A stretch of 64,000 nt of DNA, from the NCBI RefSeq assembly GCF_026230175.1, contig NZ_CP104208.1:1054001-1118000 (forward strand), given 5' to 3'. Shown here piece by piece: positions 17,457 to 26,292 of this stretch (its first letter is position 1; the number at the start of each line of letters is the position of its first letter). This DNA is from Desulfovibrio mangrovi. Lineage in GTDB: Bacteria > Desulfobacterota > Desulfovibrionia > Desulfovibrionales > Desulfovibrionaceae. A program made the position numbers and the translations under genes. A model generated the notes under the pieces. That model worked only from the letters and a program-made list of their open reading frames with translations, ran no database searches and was not told the DNA's origin.

Positions 17457-17925
17457 CGGCGGCCTTCCTCGTCGAAATTGGCTTCTTGGGGGTATGGGGA
17501 ACATGGCGGTGGCAGGACATGCAGTTTTCCTTACTTCCCATGTTCACGGTCATCACGGTGGCAGAATGGCAGCGAACACAGTTGGCCTGAACGACCTTCA
17601 GGGTATCCCCCTGAGGATGAATCAGATCCGGAATGGTTCCCAACGTGTTGACATAGATATCCTTTGTCCCTGCAGCGGCCTTGAACGGAATCTTGGCCAT
17701 GAGATTGTTGGGTGCATGACACTCGTTACAGGACAGTTTGGCATGAACCGACTGCTTGTGCGTAAGCGCCGCTTCAGCCATGGCATGACAACTCCCGCAG
17801 AACCCAGCCTTGTCGGTAGTCACCATTGCCAGCCCCGCACCGAAGGTCAGCGCAACACCAGCCAATCCGGCCAGCAGCATGGCTCTCCACCTTCGACCGG
17901 AACGGCCATCATTGGTCAACGACAT
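17449..17925 (-). CDS. nrfH: Cytochrome c nitrite reductase, quinol dehydrogenase subunit NrfH
   Basis: A 158-residue tetrahaem NapC/NirT-family protein that oxidises menaquinol and feeds NrfA. One membrane anchor (about 16-37) precedes CGSCHAM, CNECH, CVRCH and CMSCH. The Met two residues after the first haem His is the known unusual ligand in D. vulgaris NrfH. I chose ATG 17925 (AGGAGG six bases upstream) over the adjacent GTG at 17928. It is first in nrfHA and its stop overlaps nrfA. Confidence 0.97.
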   Translation of the reverse strand: MSLTNDGRSGRRWRAMLLAGLAGVALTFGAGLAMVTTDKAGFCGSCHAMAEAALTHKQSVHAKLSCNECHAPNNLMAKIPFKAAAGTKDIYVNTLGTIPDLIHPQGDTLKVVQANCVRCHSATVMTVNMGSKENCMSCHRHVPHTPKKPISTRKAADA

Positions 17926-18028
17926 CACTTTCCTCCTGAATGGCTTCCCTTCACACTATTGGACAATAACCATGAGATATTCATGGTTGTTCATCGCCTT
18001 GCGACGAATAATTACACTATGGATCACT

Positions 18029-18043
18029 CCAAGATACGTGCCA
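18029..18043 (-). promoter_or_regulatory. Sigma54 promoter of nrfHA
   Basis: On the minus strand TGGCACG, four bases, then TTGG: a perfect -24 element and a -12 element with GC changed to GG at the correct 10-base spacing. Transcription would begin near 18018, about 90 bases before nrfH. The sigma54 activator gene nrfR is two genes away on the other strand. Confidence 0.7.
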
Positions 18044-18133
18044 GAAACCAAACAGGATAAGCAAGAAATTTTATCCATATTATCAGCATGATATATATAA
18101 TAATATAACCAGATAGACCATTTTCAGAACATG

Positions 18134-18196
18134 TGTCATATTTTTATGACACAGTAGTCATATATTCCTGACAAGTGCTGTCATAAATTCCTGACA
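18134..18196. promoter_or_regulatory. Array of three TGTCA-N8-TGACA sites, probable NrfR enhancer
   Basis: Three 18-bp sites occur at 18134-18151 (inside a 22-base perfect palindrome, 18132-18153), 18156-18173 (AGTCA in the left half) and 18179-18196. Centre spacing is 22 and 23 bp, about two helical turns, so they lie on one DNA face. They lie 91-167 bp upstream of the nrfHA sigma54 promoter, typical for activator sites, and just before the nrfS start, so autoregulation is also possible. Binding by NrfR is inferred. Confidence 0.7.
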
Positions 18197-18222
18197 ACCA
18201 ATTATCTGAGCAGGATACCACC

Positions 18223-20574
18223 ATGCGTTTACATCAGAAGATACCTTTTCTGCCCGGCCTGTTTCTCCTGGTCTGGACTCTCCTACTGCTCGCCCTGTTC
18301 AGCTGGAGTGCTATCAGCGAAAAGAAACACGTCAACGATGTCGCCCTGCGACAGGCACGGGCGTTTTTCATGCAGATTGTTACCACCAGACAGTGGAACG
18401 CTGCGCATGGCGGTGTGTATGTCCTTGAAGTGGATGGCGTGAGACCCAACCCCTACCTTGATGATCCCAACCGCGATCTGGTCACCACCAACGGCGAACG
18501 CCTCACCAAAATTAATCCGGCTTACATGACCCGACAGATTTCCGAGATTCTGTCGGACAATGAAGGGGTGAGCTTCCACATCACGAGCTTAAGGCCTTTG
18601 CGCCCCAATAACGCCCCGGACTTGTGGGAACACAATGCGCTGAAAAAATTTGATAGTGGAGACAAGGAAGATTTCCAACTCATTAACGAACTGGATGAAC
18701 AGGCCCGATTCCGCTATATGGCCCCGCTTGTTGCCACAAAAGCCTGCCTGAACTGCCACAAGGAACCGGAAGACAAGGTTGGAGGTGTGCGCGGGGGCAT
18801 AAGTGTTACCATTGCAGCCGCCCCGCTCCTTCAATTAGGGCAGGACAATATCAATCGCATGGGTATGGGCTACTTCCTCATCGGTATTGTGGGCCTGATC
18901 GGTATCGGCACCTCTACATTCCAGATCATGCGCAAACGCGAACAGGCGGAAGTGGCCAACCAGATGAAAAGCATGTTCCTTGCGAACATGAGCCACGACA
19001 TGCGCACGCCGCTTACGGGCATCATCGGCATGGCTGAACTGCTGCACCGCGATGCCAAGACCTCTGACCAGACAGAATACGCGGCTCAGCTCCAGCTTTC
19101 CGCCGAAACCCTTCTCGATATTGTTAATGATATTACAGACTTTTCTCGCATTGAGTCTGGCAGAATGGAACTGACCATAGCTCCGTTCTCTCTCCCGGCG
19201 CTTGTGCAGAACTCCATGAAGGTGGTCCAATTCTCATGCAACAGAAAGGGCATTTCCCTTTCATCATCCATAGCGCCGGATGTTCCGGCAACGCTGGTGG
19301 GAGACGCTTTCCGGCTCAGACAGATGCTCGGCAATCTTCTCGGCAATGCCGTCAAATTCACTGAAAAAGGAAGCATCACCATCTCGGTGACGCTGGTGAA
19401 AGAGACACCGGAAGGATGTGTTCTCTCCTTTGCCGTCAGCGACACAGGCATGGGCATCCATCCAAGCCAGCATTCGGCCATATTCGAAAGCTTCACGCAG
19501 GGAACTGAGGCACGCACAAAAGGTCATGTGGGAACAGGTCTCGGTCTGGCAATCACCAGACAGCTTGTGGAGATGATGGGCGGCACCATCACCGTTTCAA
19601 GCTTACCCGGAAAAGGCTGCACCATATCTTTCACCGCCCTGTTCTCTCCTTGCGATACCGAGATTCCGGCCGAAGCCCAGCCCCCGGCATCACATGAATT
19701 GCCTTGTCTCAAAATTCTTGCGGCTGACGACAACCAGCTGAACAGAACCTATCTGAAAGATGTGCTGACAGGCTTTGGACACGATGTTCAGGTGGTTTCA
19801 AACGGCAAGGAGACACTGAACGAACTGCGGAAGACACACTATGACGTCGTACTCATGGACGTTCAGATGCCGGAAATGGACGGGGTGGAAGCCACGCGAG
19901 CCATTCGCTCCGGGATGCATCCGGACATTCCCAAGGATATTCCCGTTATTGCAGTAACCGCATTTACCGTTGAAGGAGACAAGGAGCGTTTTCTTGATGC
20001 CGGCATGAACGCTTATGTGAGCAAGCCCATGACGTCCAGATCGCTTGCCGCAGCCCTGTGCAGCATCTTCCCTGATTCGGTGGCACATTCGCCAGATACT
20101 CTGACTTTGGCGACCGTAGAAACAGATCAGCCCGGCTCAACCGCTGTGGTCAGTGAGGGGGAGCCCAACACGCCGCTGCAGGCAAGTACTATCCCCCCAA
20201 CATCAGTCCCATATTCCCCTGCTCCACCCATGGACCGGAACAAGGCACTGGTCGGCATGGGAGATAACAAAAGGCTCCTGCTCAGACTCTGTTCGGCCTT
20301 CCTCGAAGAAGTCCCTGCCCGGTGCACCGAATTGCAGGTTGCCGTGCAGCAACGGGACTGGCTTGAATCACGGCGTCTTGCACATGCCATCAAGAATTCG
20401 GCAGCCATGCTTTATGCGTCGCAACTCTTCGAATCTGCAAAACAAATTGAAGAATTGTGTTCAAAGCAGGATGTGCAGGCAGATTTTGCCCTTAAAGCGT
20501 TGCTTGAACTCCTCCCCCCACTACAGGAATACATACTCTCCATCCTGAACGAAGGTGACAACTCTGATGTCTAG
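18223..20574 (+). CDS. nrfS: Hybrid sensor histidine kinase with periplasmic c-haem motif (NrfS)
   Basis: A 783-residue membrane kinase. Order: helix 1 (about 11-30); periplasmic sensor (about 35-212) resembling the Tll0287-like/DUF3365 haem domain with CLNCH at 175-179; helix 2 (216-234); HisKA with SHDMRTPL (His258); HATPase with [18 protein letters not shown]; receiver with [11 protein letters not shown]; and a C-terminal HPt domain ([10 protein letters not shown]). The signal would pass His-Asp-His to NrfR. A covalent haem suggests sensing of nitrite, NO or redox state. The stop overlaps nrfR by eight bases. Confidence 0.93.
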   Translation: MRLHQKIPFLPGLFLLVWTLLLLALFSWSAISEKKHVNDVALRQARAFFMQIVTTRQWNAAHGGVYVLEVDGVRPNPYLDDPNRDLVTTNGERLTKINPAYMTRQISEILSDNEGVSFHITSLRPLRPNNAPDLWEHNALKKFDSGDKEDFQLINELDEQARFRYMAPLVATKACLNCHKEPEDKVGGVRGGISVTIAAAPLLQLGQDNINRMGMGYFLIGIVGLIGIGTSTFQIMRKREQAEVANQMKSMFLANMSHDMRTPLTGIIGMAELLHRDAKTSDQTEYAAQLQLSAETLLDIVNDITDFSRIESGRMELTIAPFSLPALVQNSMKVVQFSCNRKGISLSSSIAPDVPATLVGDAFRLRQMLGNLLGNAVKFTEKGSITISVTLVKETPEGCVLSFAVSDTGMGIHPSQHSAIFESFTQGTEARTKGHVGTGLGLAITRQLVEMMGGTITVSSLPGKGCTISFTALFSPCDTEIPAEAQPPASHELPCLKILAADDNQLNRTYLKDVLTGFGHDVQVVSNGKETLNELRKTHYDVVLMDVQMPEMDGVEATRAIRSGMHPDIPKDIPVIAVTAFTVEGDKERFLDAGMNAYVSKPMTSRSLAAALCSIFPDSVAHSPDTLTLATVETDQPGSTAVVSEGEPNTPLQASTIPPTSVPYSPAPPMDRNKALVGMGDNKRLLLRLCSAFLEEVPARCTELQVAVQQRDWLESRRLAHAIKNSAAMLYASQLFESAKQIEELCSKQDVQADFALKALLELLPPLQEYILSILNEGDNSDV

Positions 20575-22006
20575 AATAGTGATTGTTGATGATGAGCTGA
20601 TGGTACGCACGATGCTGGGCGATGTTGCCGAAAGCATGGACCATGAGGTACACGCCGCCCCAGACATTTCGGGAGGTCTCGCACTGGCCCGGGAAACCGG
20701 TTGCGACATTGTATATCTGGATGTTCTGCTGCCTGACGGTAACGGGCTGGAGCACCTGTCTGCCTTCAAACAACTGCCATCACAGCCTGAAATCATCGTC
20801 ATAACCAGCTTTGGTGATCCGGACGGTGCGGAGCTGGCCGTACGTCATGGTGTGTGGGACTACCTGCAAAAGCCGCTCGTGGTTGATCAGGTTAAACTGT
20901 CTCTCGCACGGGCCCTTGCCTTTCGTCAGCAAAAGGAAAACGCCAACAACCTCAAGGCCTTTTCCAGACCGGAGATCATCGGCAACAGCCCTGCACTGCA
21001 ACAAGCCATCAGCCTTGCCAAGGAAGCTGCCTCAACCAGTGTCAACGTGCTGCTGCAGGGCGAAACAGGCACCGGCAAGGAGCTGTTTGCGAGAGCCATA
21101 CACCAGAACAGTCCGCGCAGCGCCCGACCTTTTGTCACGCTGGATTGCGCCTCCATCACGGAATCCCTTCTGGAAAGCCAACTGTTCGGTCACGTGAAGG
21201 GATCCTTTACCGGTGCCGACAGAAGCCGGGAAGGTCTTCTGAAGCTGGCCCACGGCGGCACGCTGTTTCTGGATGAAATCGGCGACCTGCCCCTGCATAT
21301 TCAGGGGGCTTTTCTCAGGGCGCTGGAAACCAAAAGGTTTCGGCCCCTGGGGGCAACGCTGGAGCTTGAGAGTGACTTCCGCCTCATTGCCGCGACAAAC
21401 AAGGATCTGCATGAAATGGTCAGACTCGACATGTTCCGTGCAGACTTACTCTACCGCCTGCGCGGCATGACCATCACCCTGCCCCCGCTGCGTGAAAGGC
21501 AGGAGGATCTCCCCCTGCTCATCGGGCATTATCTGGACAAGCATTGTACTCGCTACGGCGTATGCAACAAGGTGCCTTCAGATGACTTTCTGGAGGCCAT
21601 CGCAACCTATGACTGGCCCGGGAACATCCGTGAGCTTGTACATGCCCTTGACCGCGCGTGCACAGCTTCCATCGATGATCCGGTACTTTTCGCCCGTCAG
21701 CTTCCCACTGAGATTCGCGTTCAGGTGGCCCGCACTGCAACCGGCAGAAACGGCAATTCGTCAACTTCGCAGGTAATGCGTCCAGTCAGCCCCACGCCCT
21801 CGGCACAGTTGTCAGAAGTCATGTCTCCGATTGCGCCGCCACAGGCTCCTCCAACGCTCAAGGAACACCGGCAGCTCACAGAATTTCAATACCTGCAGGA
21901 TGTCCTCCGGCATGTCTCCGGCAACATACCCGCCGCAGTTGAAATAACAGGAGTATCTCGGGGACACCTGTATGAGCTTCTTAAAAAGCACGGCATAACC
22001 CCATAA
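20567..22006 (+). CDS. nrfR: Sigma54-dependent response regulator NrfR
   Basis: An NtrC-family activator of 479 residues. Receiver domain 1-120 (phospho-acceptor Asp52 in YLDVLLPDG); AAA+ domain about 140-375 with Walker A GETGTGKE, the sigma54 loop as GSFTGA (usual form GAFTGA), Walker [14 protein letters not shown] and the arginine-finger region; a Pro-rich linker; and a Fis-type helix-turn-helix at the end ([22 protein letters not shown]). ATG 20567 lies inside the nrfS stop region, with AAGGTG nine bases upstream. In D. vulgaris the equivalent regulator (DVU0621) controls nrfHA, which matches the operator array here. Confidence 0.93.
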   Translation: MSRIVIVDDELMVRTMLGDVAESMDHEVHAAPDISGGLALARETGCDIVYLDVLLPDGNGLEHLSAFKQLPSQPEIIVITSFGDPDGAELAVRHGVWDYLQKPLVVDQVKLSLARALAFRQQKENANNLKAFSRPEIIGNSPALQQAISLAKEAASTSVNVLLQGETGTGKELFARAIHQNSPRSARPFVTLDCASITESLLESQLFGHVKGSFTGADRSREGLLKLAHGGTLFLDEIGDLPLHIQGAFLRALETKRFRPLGATLELESDFRLIAATNKDLHEMVRLDMFRADLLYRLRGMTITLPPLRERQEDLPLLIGHYLDKHCTRYGVCNKVPSDDFLEAIATYDWPGNIRELVHALDRACTASIDDPVLFARQLPTEIRVQVARTATGRNGNSSTSQVMRPVSPTPSAQLSEVMSPIAPPQAPPTLKEHRQLTEFQYLQDVLRHVSGNIPAAVEITGVSRGHLYELLKKHGITP

Positions 22007-22036
22007 AAAAACGGCACCTTCGGGTGCCGTTTTTTA
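22004..22036. terminator. Bidirectional UUCG-loop terminator
   Basis: An 8-bp stem ACGGCACC/GGTGCCGT with a TTCG loop is flanked by A-rich and T-rich runs, so it can serve nrfR and the convergent 22058 gene. Confidence 0.92.
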
Positions 22037-22057
22037 TGTATCACTAAAGATAATCTG

Positions 22058-22441
22058 CTAATTGAAACGGATGTAGATCGGAATGGTGTGAATCTCGCGA
22101 GACTGTTCTCTGGTAGGGCCAAGTTCATACTTGATGGCACCGGGATCGGTCTGCAATTCGCGGGCAACGGATTCAACAAACCCTTTAAGGTTGATGATGG
22201 GATGCCTCATGAACACCTGCGGCAACCCATAGGTCAGATTGCATGCCAGACACTTGCCGGGGCGCTGGCGCAACACAAAGGCGAACTGTGCCTCCTTGGC
22301 ATTTCCCTTCACGAAATCTACCGAAATATCATAGGAACCATCTTCTGCGCCGCCAAACAAGGCATCGAAAAAGGCGTCTGTCCGCTCCTGAGGAAACAGC
22401 ACATCCAACTTCTCTCGCGTAAAAATCAGCTCAAAATCCAT
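22058..22441 (-). CDS. Small conserved-looking hypothetical protein
   Basis: I do not recognise a functional domain. The 127-residue cytoplasmic protein begins MDFELIFTREKLDVLFP after a good GGGAGG site; the frame is open 11 codons upstream without one. It has a CLAC pair near residue 63 in a strand-rich segment and ends with an IPIYIRFN strand. Convergent with nrfR and monocistronic. Its place next to nrfSR may be chance. Confidence 0.75.
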   Translation of the reverse strand: MDFELIFTREKLDVLFPQERTDAFFDALFGGAEDGSYDISVDFVKGNAKEAQFAFVLRQRPGKCLACNLTYGLPQVFMRHPIINLKGFVESVARELQTDPGAIKYELGPTREQSREIHTIPIYIRFN

Positions 22442-22615
22442 ACATGCCTCCCTGGCGCAATCCCCTCTTAACACAGAGAACGCACTGTTTTTTCAAACAA
22501 TATTACCGACGCGCGATTGCCGGAAAACATTGGCTAGCATGACGCGGCAAAGACGGCAAGGAGAAACCCGCCCTTCCCATCGGGCAACCAATACTCTGCC
22601 CGGCCTGCCAACAGC

Positions 22616-23632
22616 CTATAATGATGAAAGAACGTTGATGATATCTTGCTCAAGTACGACACGTACCGGCGGCACCTTTTCCAGCATGAACGAATGGCTG
22701 AATGCCTCCGGTCTCGCTGGTGCCGGTTCGGGCTGCAAACCGGCACGAAACGCCAGATAGCCGACAACAGCCTCGGGCCGGACCCCCGCCTCGCGAAGCA
22801 TACGCAGCTCAAAGTGGTGATGGCGTTTGGCAAGACGTTCCCCTTCATGGTCGAAAACAAGAGGAACATGGGCATAGGAAGGAGCCGGTTTGCCCAGAAG
22901 GTGATAGATGAGAACCTGACGCGGGGTGCAATGCAGAATATCGTCCCCGCGCACGATCTGCGTAATATGCTGATCAGCATCGTCTATGACAACGGCGAGC
23001 TGATAGGCAAAAACGCCATCAGACCGGCGCACGGCAAAATCACCGCCGCACTCTTCCCATGTCAGACAGATATCTCCGCGAAGCAAATCATGAAACCCGA
23101 GGGAATGGTCGCCACAGTGCAGACGCAGGGCTGCGTTGCGGCCCTGAGCCGTGCGTTCTTCCCTTTCCGCCTGCGTCAGGTTCAGGCACAGGCCGGGGTA
23201 GGCTGCGCCGTAGTCCTCTGCATGGGGGGCCGAGGCAAGGGCACGCAGCTCCTTGCGGGTGCAGAAGCAGGGATAGACATGCCCTTGTTCCTGCAACTGG
23301 CGGATGACCTCTTCATACCGGTCATACCGCTGGCTCTGCACGTACGGACCATAGGGTCCGCCCACATCCGGCCCCTCGTCCCAGTTCAGTCCCAGCCATT
23401 CAAGGTCGCGCATAATGCCGTCCACATACTCGGGACGGGAGCGGTCGGGATCAATATCCTCCATCCGGAGAACCAGCGTTCCCCCTTTGCTGCGGACGGA
23501 AAGCCAGCACAACAGAAAGGACCACGCATTGCCAAGATGCATATACCCTGTCGGCGAAGGGGCAAGTCTTCCCCTGACGGAGGCAGGCTGTAGCAAGCCG
23601 ATCCTCGCGGATTCTGGAACGATATTCGTCAT
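22616..23632 (-). CDS. gluQ: Glutamyl-Q tRNA(Asp) synthetase
   Basis: GluQRS is a truncated glutamyl-tRNA synthetase lacking the anticodon domain; it attaches glutamate to queuosine in the tRNA-Asp anticodon. The 338 residues show GRLAPSPTGYMHLGNA (HIGH region), the Zn-site pattern CFC ... Y ... GLC (about 123-150) and a relaxed KMSKS equivalent (GERLAKRHH). ATG 23632 is chosen; no clear Shine-Dalgarno precedes it, and the open frame 29 codons upstream has no family similarity. Queuosine synthesis genes are not nearby. Confidence 0.92.
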   Translation of the reverse strand: MTNIVPESARIGLLQPASVRGRLAPSPTGYMHLGNAWSFLLCWLSVRSKGGTLVLRMEDIDPDRSRPEYVDGIMRDLEWLGLNWDEGPDVGGPYGPYVQSQRYDRYEEVIRQLQEQGHVYPCFCTRKELRALASAPHAEDYGAAYPGLCLNLTQAEREERTAQGRNAALRLHCGDHSLGFHDLLRGDICLTWEECGGDFAVRRSDGVFAYQLAVVIDDADQHITQIVRGDDILHCTPRQVLIYHLLGKPAPSYAHVPLVFDHEGERLAKRHHHFELRMLREAGVRPEAVVGYLAFRAGLQPEPAPARPEAFSHSFMLEKVPPVRVVLEQDIINVLSSL

Positions 23633-23811
23633 GAAGATTCTGGAACCATGAGCCCTGCCAAAAGTCAAGCGCGACCACCACGGTATCCTGTCGCAACCTG
23701 CTGACAAAACGGGAGACATTGTTTAGCGGAAAGCCCATGCCTTGACACCGCTTCCGCAATAACCTACATATCCAAGCCTCTTGTACAGGCCAGCTCCAAT
23801 CGGCCTGGCGT

Positions 23812-23888
23812 GCGCCCGTAGCTCAGTTGGATAGAGCGGCGACCTCCTAAGTCGTAGGCCACAGGTTCGATTCCTGTCGGGCGCACCA
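23812..23888 (+). tRNA. tRNA-Arg (anticodon CCT)
   Basis: A 77-nt cloverleaf with a 7-bp acceptor stem (GCGCCCG/CGGGCGC), D-arm, anticodon loop CTCCTAA giving CCT, GGTTCGATTCC T-arm and an encoded CCA end. It decodes AGG. Confidence 0.97.
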
Positions 23889-23898
23889 CCGCACCTCC

Positions 23899-23929
23899 AA
23901 GCCGCACTCTTGTGCGGCTTTTTGTTTTT
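23899..23929 (+). terminator. Terminator of tRNA-Arg
   Basis: A 9-bp stem AAGCCGCAC/GTGCGGCTT with loop TCTT, then TTTGTTTTT. Confidence 0.9.
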
Positions 23930-23994
23930 CTGAACTGCACGCAGACAAACAATAATCCCTTCACTCCCAGCACTATAGACAATGCAATACTATT

Positions 23995-24013
23995 GTATAC
24001 CAGATTGGTATAC
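23995..24013. promoter_or_regulatory. Palindromic operator candidate upstream of tmc
   Basis: GTATACC, five bases, GGTATAC: perfect 7-bp arms in an AT-rich region about 170 bases upstream of the -10 candidate. The half-sites are not the TTGTGA type of Rex or HcpR, so the regulator is unknown. Confidence 0.4.
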
Positions 24014-24182
24014 TAATAGTTCCTTTGCGCATCATTCCAGACCACGACGGTACGCTTTATACAACACTTAACAGGTTGAATATAACGAACACAACTCTCT
24101 TCGCATAAGACGCCGAATTCAAGTGAAATAATACAATACCTGATTTGTAGTATTTATTTTATACCCACCACCTCTCCTACTA

Positions 24183-24188
24183 TATAAT
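24183..24188 (+). promoter_or_regulatory. Candidate -10 box of the tmc operon
   Basis: A perfect TATAAT lies about 150 bases upstream of tmcD. The -35 region is poor (TATACC at 17-base spacing), which would fit an activated promoter. Confidence 0.35.
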
Positions 24189-24240
24189 TAAAATACCTTT
24201 ACGAGATGCGATGTTGTGATAACTATACTTGCAAGATAGA

Positions 24241-24287
24241 GTTAGTCGCGTGCAGCAAAATGCCACATGCGACCACATGCGACTAAC
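24241..24287 (+). repeat. Inverted repeat with duplicated right arm in the tmc leader
   Basis: The left arm 24241-24252 pairs with 24276-24287 over 12 bp, with one G-T pair. The loop holds a second copy of the right arm's core, because CCACATGCGA is repeated in tandem at 24263-24272 and 24273-24282. The left arm could therefore pair with either copy. It ends 53 bases before tmcD. Confidence 0.55.
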
Positions 24288-24339
24288 ATACCTTGAAGAT
24301 ACAACATTGTGTATCAAGTGGTGCAACAAGGAGGCGTGC

Positions 24340-25596
24340 ATGCAACTTTCCGATTCGTGGGATTGGGAAAGCGGAGAGCGTGTCGTCGCGGAATCGTTGG
24401 CTCCCATGGAGGAGCATAAATGGCAGGAAGAAATTCAGGTTTCGCCGGATGGTGAAACCGCTGCCGCCATCGTGTGCATTGATGACGGAGAATTCGGACT
24501 GCGCATGAACGACACCGTGCTCGACAACACGTTCGAGAAGGCTTGGAGGCCCTGCTTCTCGCCGGATGGGCGGTACTGTGTCTTCGTACAACAGGATGAG
24601 GAGTGGACCCTCGCTGAAAACGGGGAACCGTGGGAAGAACGCTACGGCTTCATCTGGAACCCGCAGTTCAGTGCAGAGGGGAACGTCATTGCCACGGCAG
24701 TTCAGCAGGACATGGAATACGGCATGTCCGTCAACGGAACCGCGTGGGAAAACCTTTATGAAAACGCCAACGGGTTTACCCTGAGCGCCAACGGCAAACG
24801 AAGCGCTGCCGTGGTGCAGGTAAAGTCGCTGGGACAAGCCGACCTTTCCACCTTCAGGGAAGGTATCTACACCGTGGCCGTGGACGGCGAGGCGTGGGAA
24901 AGCACATTCATGAATGCGTGGGACCCCGTCTTCAGCCCTTACGCCCACAGAGTGGCGGCCCAGGTCAGACTGAGTCTTTACGACTACACCATTGCAGTGG
25001 AAGGCACCCCTTGGCCCATCCACTTCCAATGCGTCTGGAATCCCTGCTTCCACCCCAACAGCAGTTCCGTGGCTGCTCCGGTCCGACAGGGCGGCAAGTG
25101 GGGCGTTGCTGAAGACGGCAACATGCTCTGGAAGCCCCGCTACTTCAACTGCTGGCAGCTTCAATACTCGCCGGACGGCAGCAGGCTCTATGCCGTTGTC
25201 GCCCCCGAATACGGCAGGTTCACCGTTGCCATGAATGAAAAGCCGTGGACCATCACCGCCCCCGTCGTCACCGACCTCACCCTCTCCCCGGACGGAACAC
25301 GCGCCGCAGCCCTCGGAAACCATGACAACAAGGCATGGCACATCATGCTGGACGGCAAGGCATGGCAGGGGCGTTACGACATGGCATGGAAGCCCGTTTT
25401 CAGCGCAGACAGCAGAAGTGTTGCCGCCCGCGTTCGAATCAACGGCAAATACGCCATTATCGTCAACGACAGACATGTGAACGGTGAGTTCGACAAGGTA
25501 TGGGACCCCGCCTTCAGCCCCGACGGGTCAAAGGTGCTCATCCGCGGCATGCGGAACAACACCCTGCGCCGCATCGTGGCGGATGTACCCCGATAA
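24340..25596 (+). CDS. tmcD: TmcD, Trp-rich protein of the Tmc transmembrane complex
   Basis: A 418-residue Trp-rich protein with repeated blades of the form W-x-P-x-FSxDG-x-x-AA, as in beta-propellers, and no signal peptide or membrane helix, so it is probably cytoplasmic. In Desulfovibrio TmcD is a subunit of the complex that links periplasmic type-II cytochrome c3 to the membrane and cytoplasm; its own chemistry is not known. ATG 24340 has AAGGAGG five bases upstream; the open frame continues 37 codons upstream through the leader repeat. First gene of tmcDCBA. Confidence 0.88.
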   Translation: MQLSDSWDWESGERVVAESLAPMEEHKWQEEIQVSPDGETAAAIVCIDDGEFGLRMNDTVLDNTFEKAWRPCFSPDGRYCVFVQQDEEWTLAENGEPWEERYGFIWNPQFSAEGNVIATAVQQDMEYGMSVNGTAWENLYENANGFTLSANGKRSAAVVQVKSLGQADLSTFREGIYTVAVDGEAWESTFMNAWDPVFSPYAHRVAAQVRLSLYDYTIAVEGTPWPIHFQCVWNPCFHPNSSSVAAPVRQGGKWGVAEDGNMLWKPRYFNCWQLQYSPDGSRLYAVVAPEYGRFTVAMNEKPWTITAPVVTDLTLSPDGTRAAALGNHDNKAWHIMLDGKAWQGRYDMAWKPVFSADSRSVAARVRINGKYAIIVNDRHVNGEFDKVWDPAFSPDGSKVLIRGMRNNTLRRIVADVPR

Positions 25597-25611
25597 CCGT
25601 GGAGGCAGGAA

Positions 25612-26271
25612 ATGAACACATTCTATAACTTCGTGACCGGCCCCCTTGCATGGGCGTCCTTTGCCATCTTCATCGGCGGATCAATCTACCGGATATGGTC
25701 CATGATACAGCTGGCCAAGCAGAAAGAAGCGGCATTCATCAGCTACATGAGCCTGCCGCATGCCCTGCGCTCCATTCTCAGGTGGCTTACCCCCTTTGCA
25801 ACCTTGGGCTGGAAGGAGAATCCGGCACTCACTACGGCAACGTTCCTGTTCCATGCATGCCTTTTCACGCTGGTGCTCTTTACACCAGCCCATGAAGTGC
25901 TGTGGGACTATGCTTTCGGCATCAGCTTCCCTGCCCTGCCGCAGACAGCCTCTGATGTGTTGACCCTTATCGTCATCGGCGCATGCTGTTTCTTCGTGCA
26001 CCGCAGACTCACCAACGCACAGGTCCGCTATGTCTCCACCGGCAAGGACTGGCTGGCCCTCGGCATTGCCACGGCTCCTTTTGTTACCGGCTTCCTCGCT
26101 TCGCAGCAGTTCGGCAATGGACAGATCATGACCTTGCTGCATGTGCTGAGTGGTGAAGCCATGCTGATAGCCATTCCCTTCACCCGCCTCTCGCATGCCC
26201 TGTTCCAGCCGCTCACCCGCGCCTATATCGCGTCGGAATTCGGTGCGGTTCGCCACGTACAGGACTGGTAG
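25612..26271 (+). CDS. tmcC: TmcC, membrane cytochrome b-like subunit
   Basis: A 219-residue integral membrane protein with about five helices, like NarI and DsrM. His residues within helices (for example in LFHACLFTLVLF and MTLLHVLSGEAML) are candidate b-haem ligands. It would exchange electrons with menaquinone or pass them across the membrane between TmcA and TmcB. It lies 15 bases after tmcD and 21 before tmcB, both with good ribosome sites. Confidence 0.92.
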   Translation: MNTFYNFVTGPLAWASFAIFIGGSIYRIWSMIQLAKQKEAAFISYMSLPHALRSILRWLTPFATLGWKENPALTTATFLFHACLFTLVLFTPAHEVLWDYAFGISFPALPQTASDVLTLIVIGACCFFVHRRLTNAQVRYVSTGKDWLALGIATAPFVTGFLASQQFGNGQIMTLLHVLSGEAMLIAIPFTRLSHALFQPLTRAYIASEFGAVRHVQDW

Positions 26272-26292
26272 CAGCACAACAGGAGGTATGAA

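Larger units (their letters stand above)
23930..24339. other. Long regulatory region upstream of the tmc operon
   Basis: About 410 AT-rich bases without a gene. They hold a palindrome (23995-24013), a TATAAT -10 candidate and a switch-like inverted repeat (24241-24287), each listed separately. The size fits a regulated promoter for the 8-kb operon that follows. Confidence 0.6.

Noticed and set aside
18156-18197. Direct repeats considered as a short CRISPR or transposon end
   Set aside because: Only three 18-bp units with 4-5-base spacing, each an inverted repeat next to a sigma54 promoter; fits operators, not CRISPR.
22616-23888. Functional link between gluQ and the adjacent tRNA gene
   Set aside because: GluQRS acts on tRNA-Asp; the neighbouring tRNA is Arg(CCT), on the opposite strand, so proximity seems chance.
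23995-24013. Rex or HcpR site upstream of tmc
   Set aside because: Half-sites are GTATACC, not TTGTGA-like; left as an unassigned palindrome.
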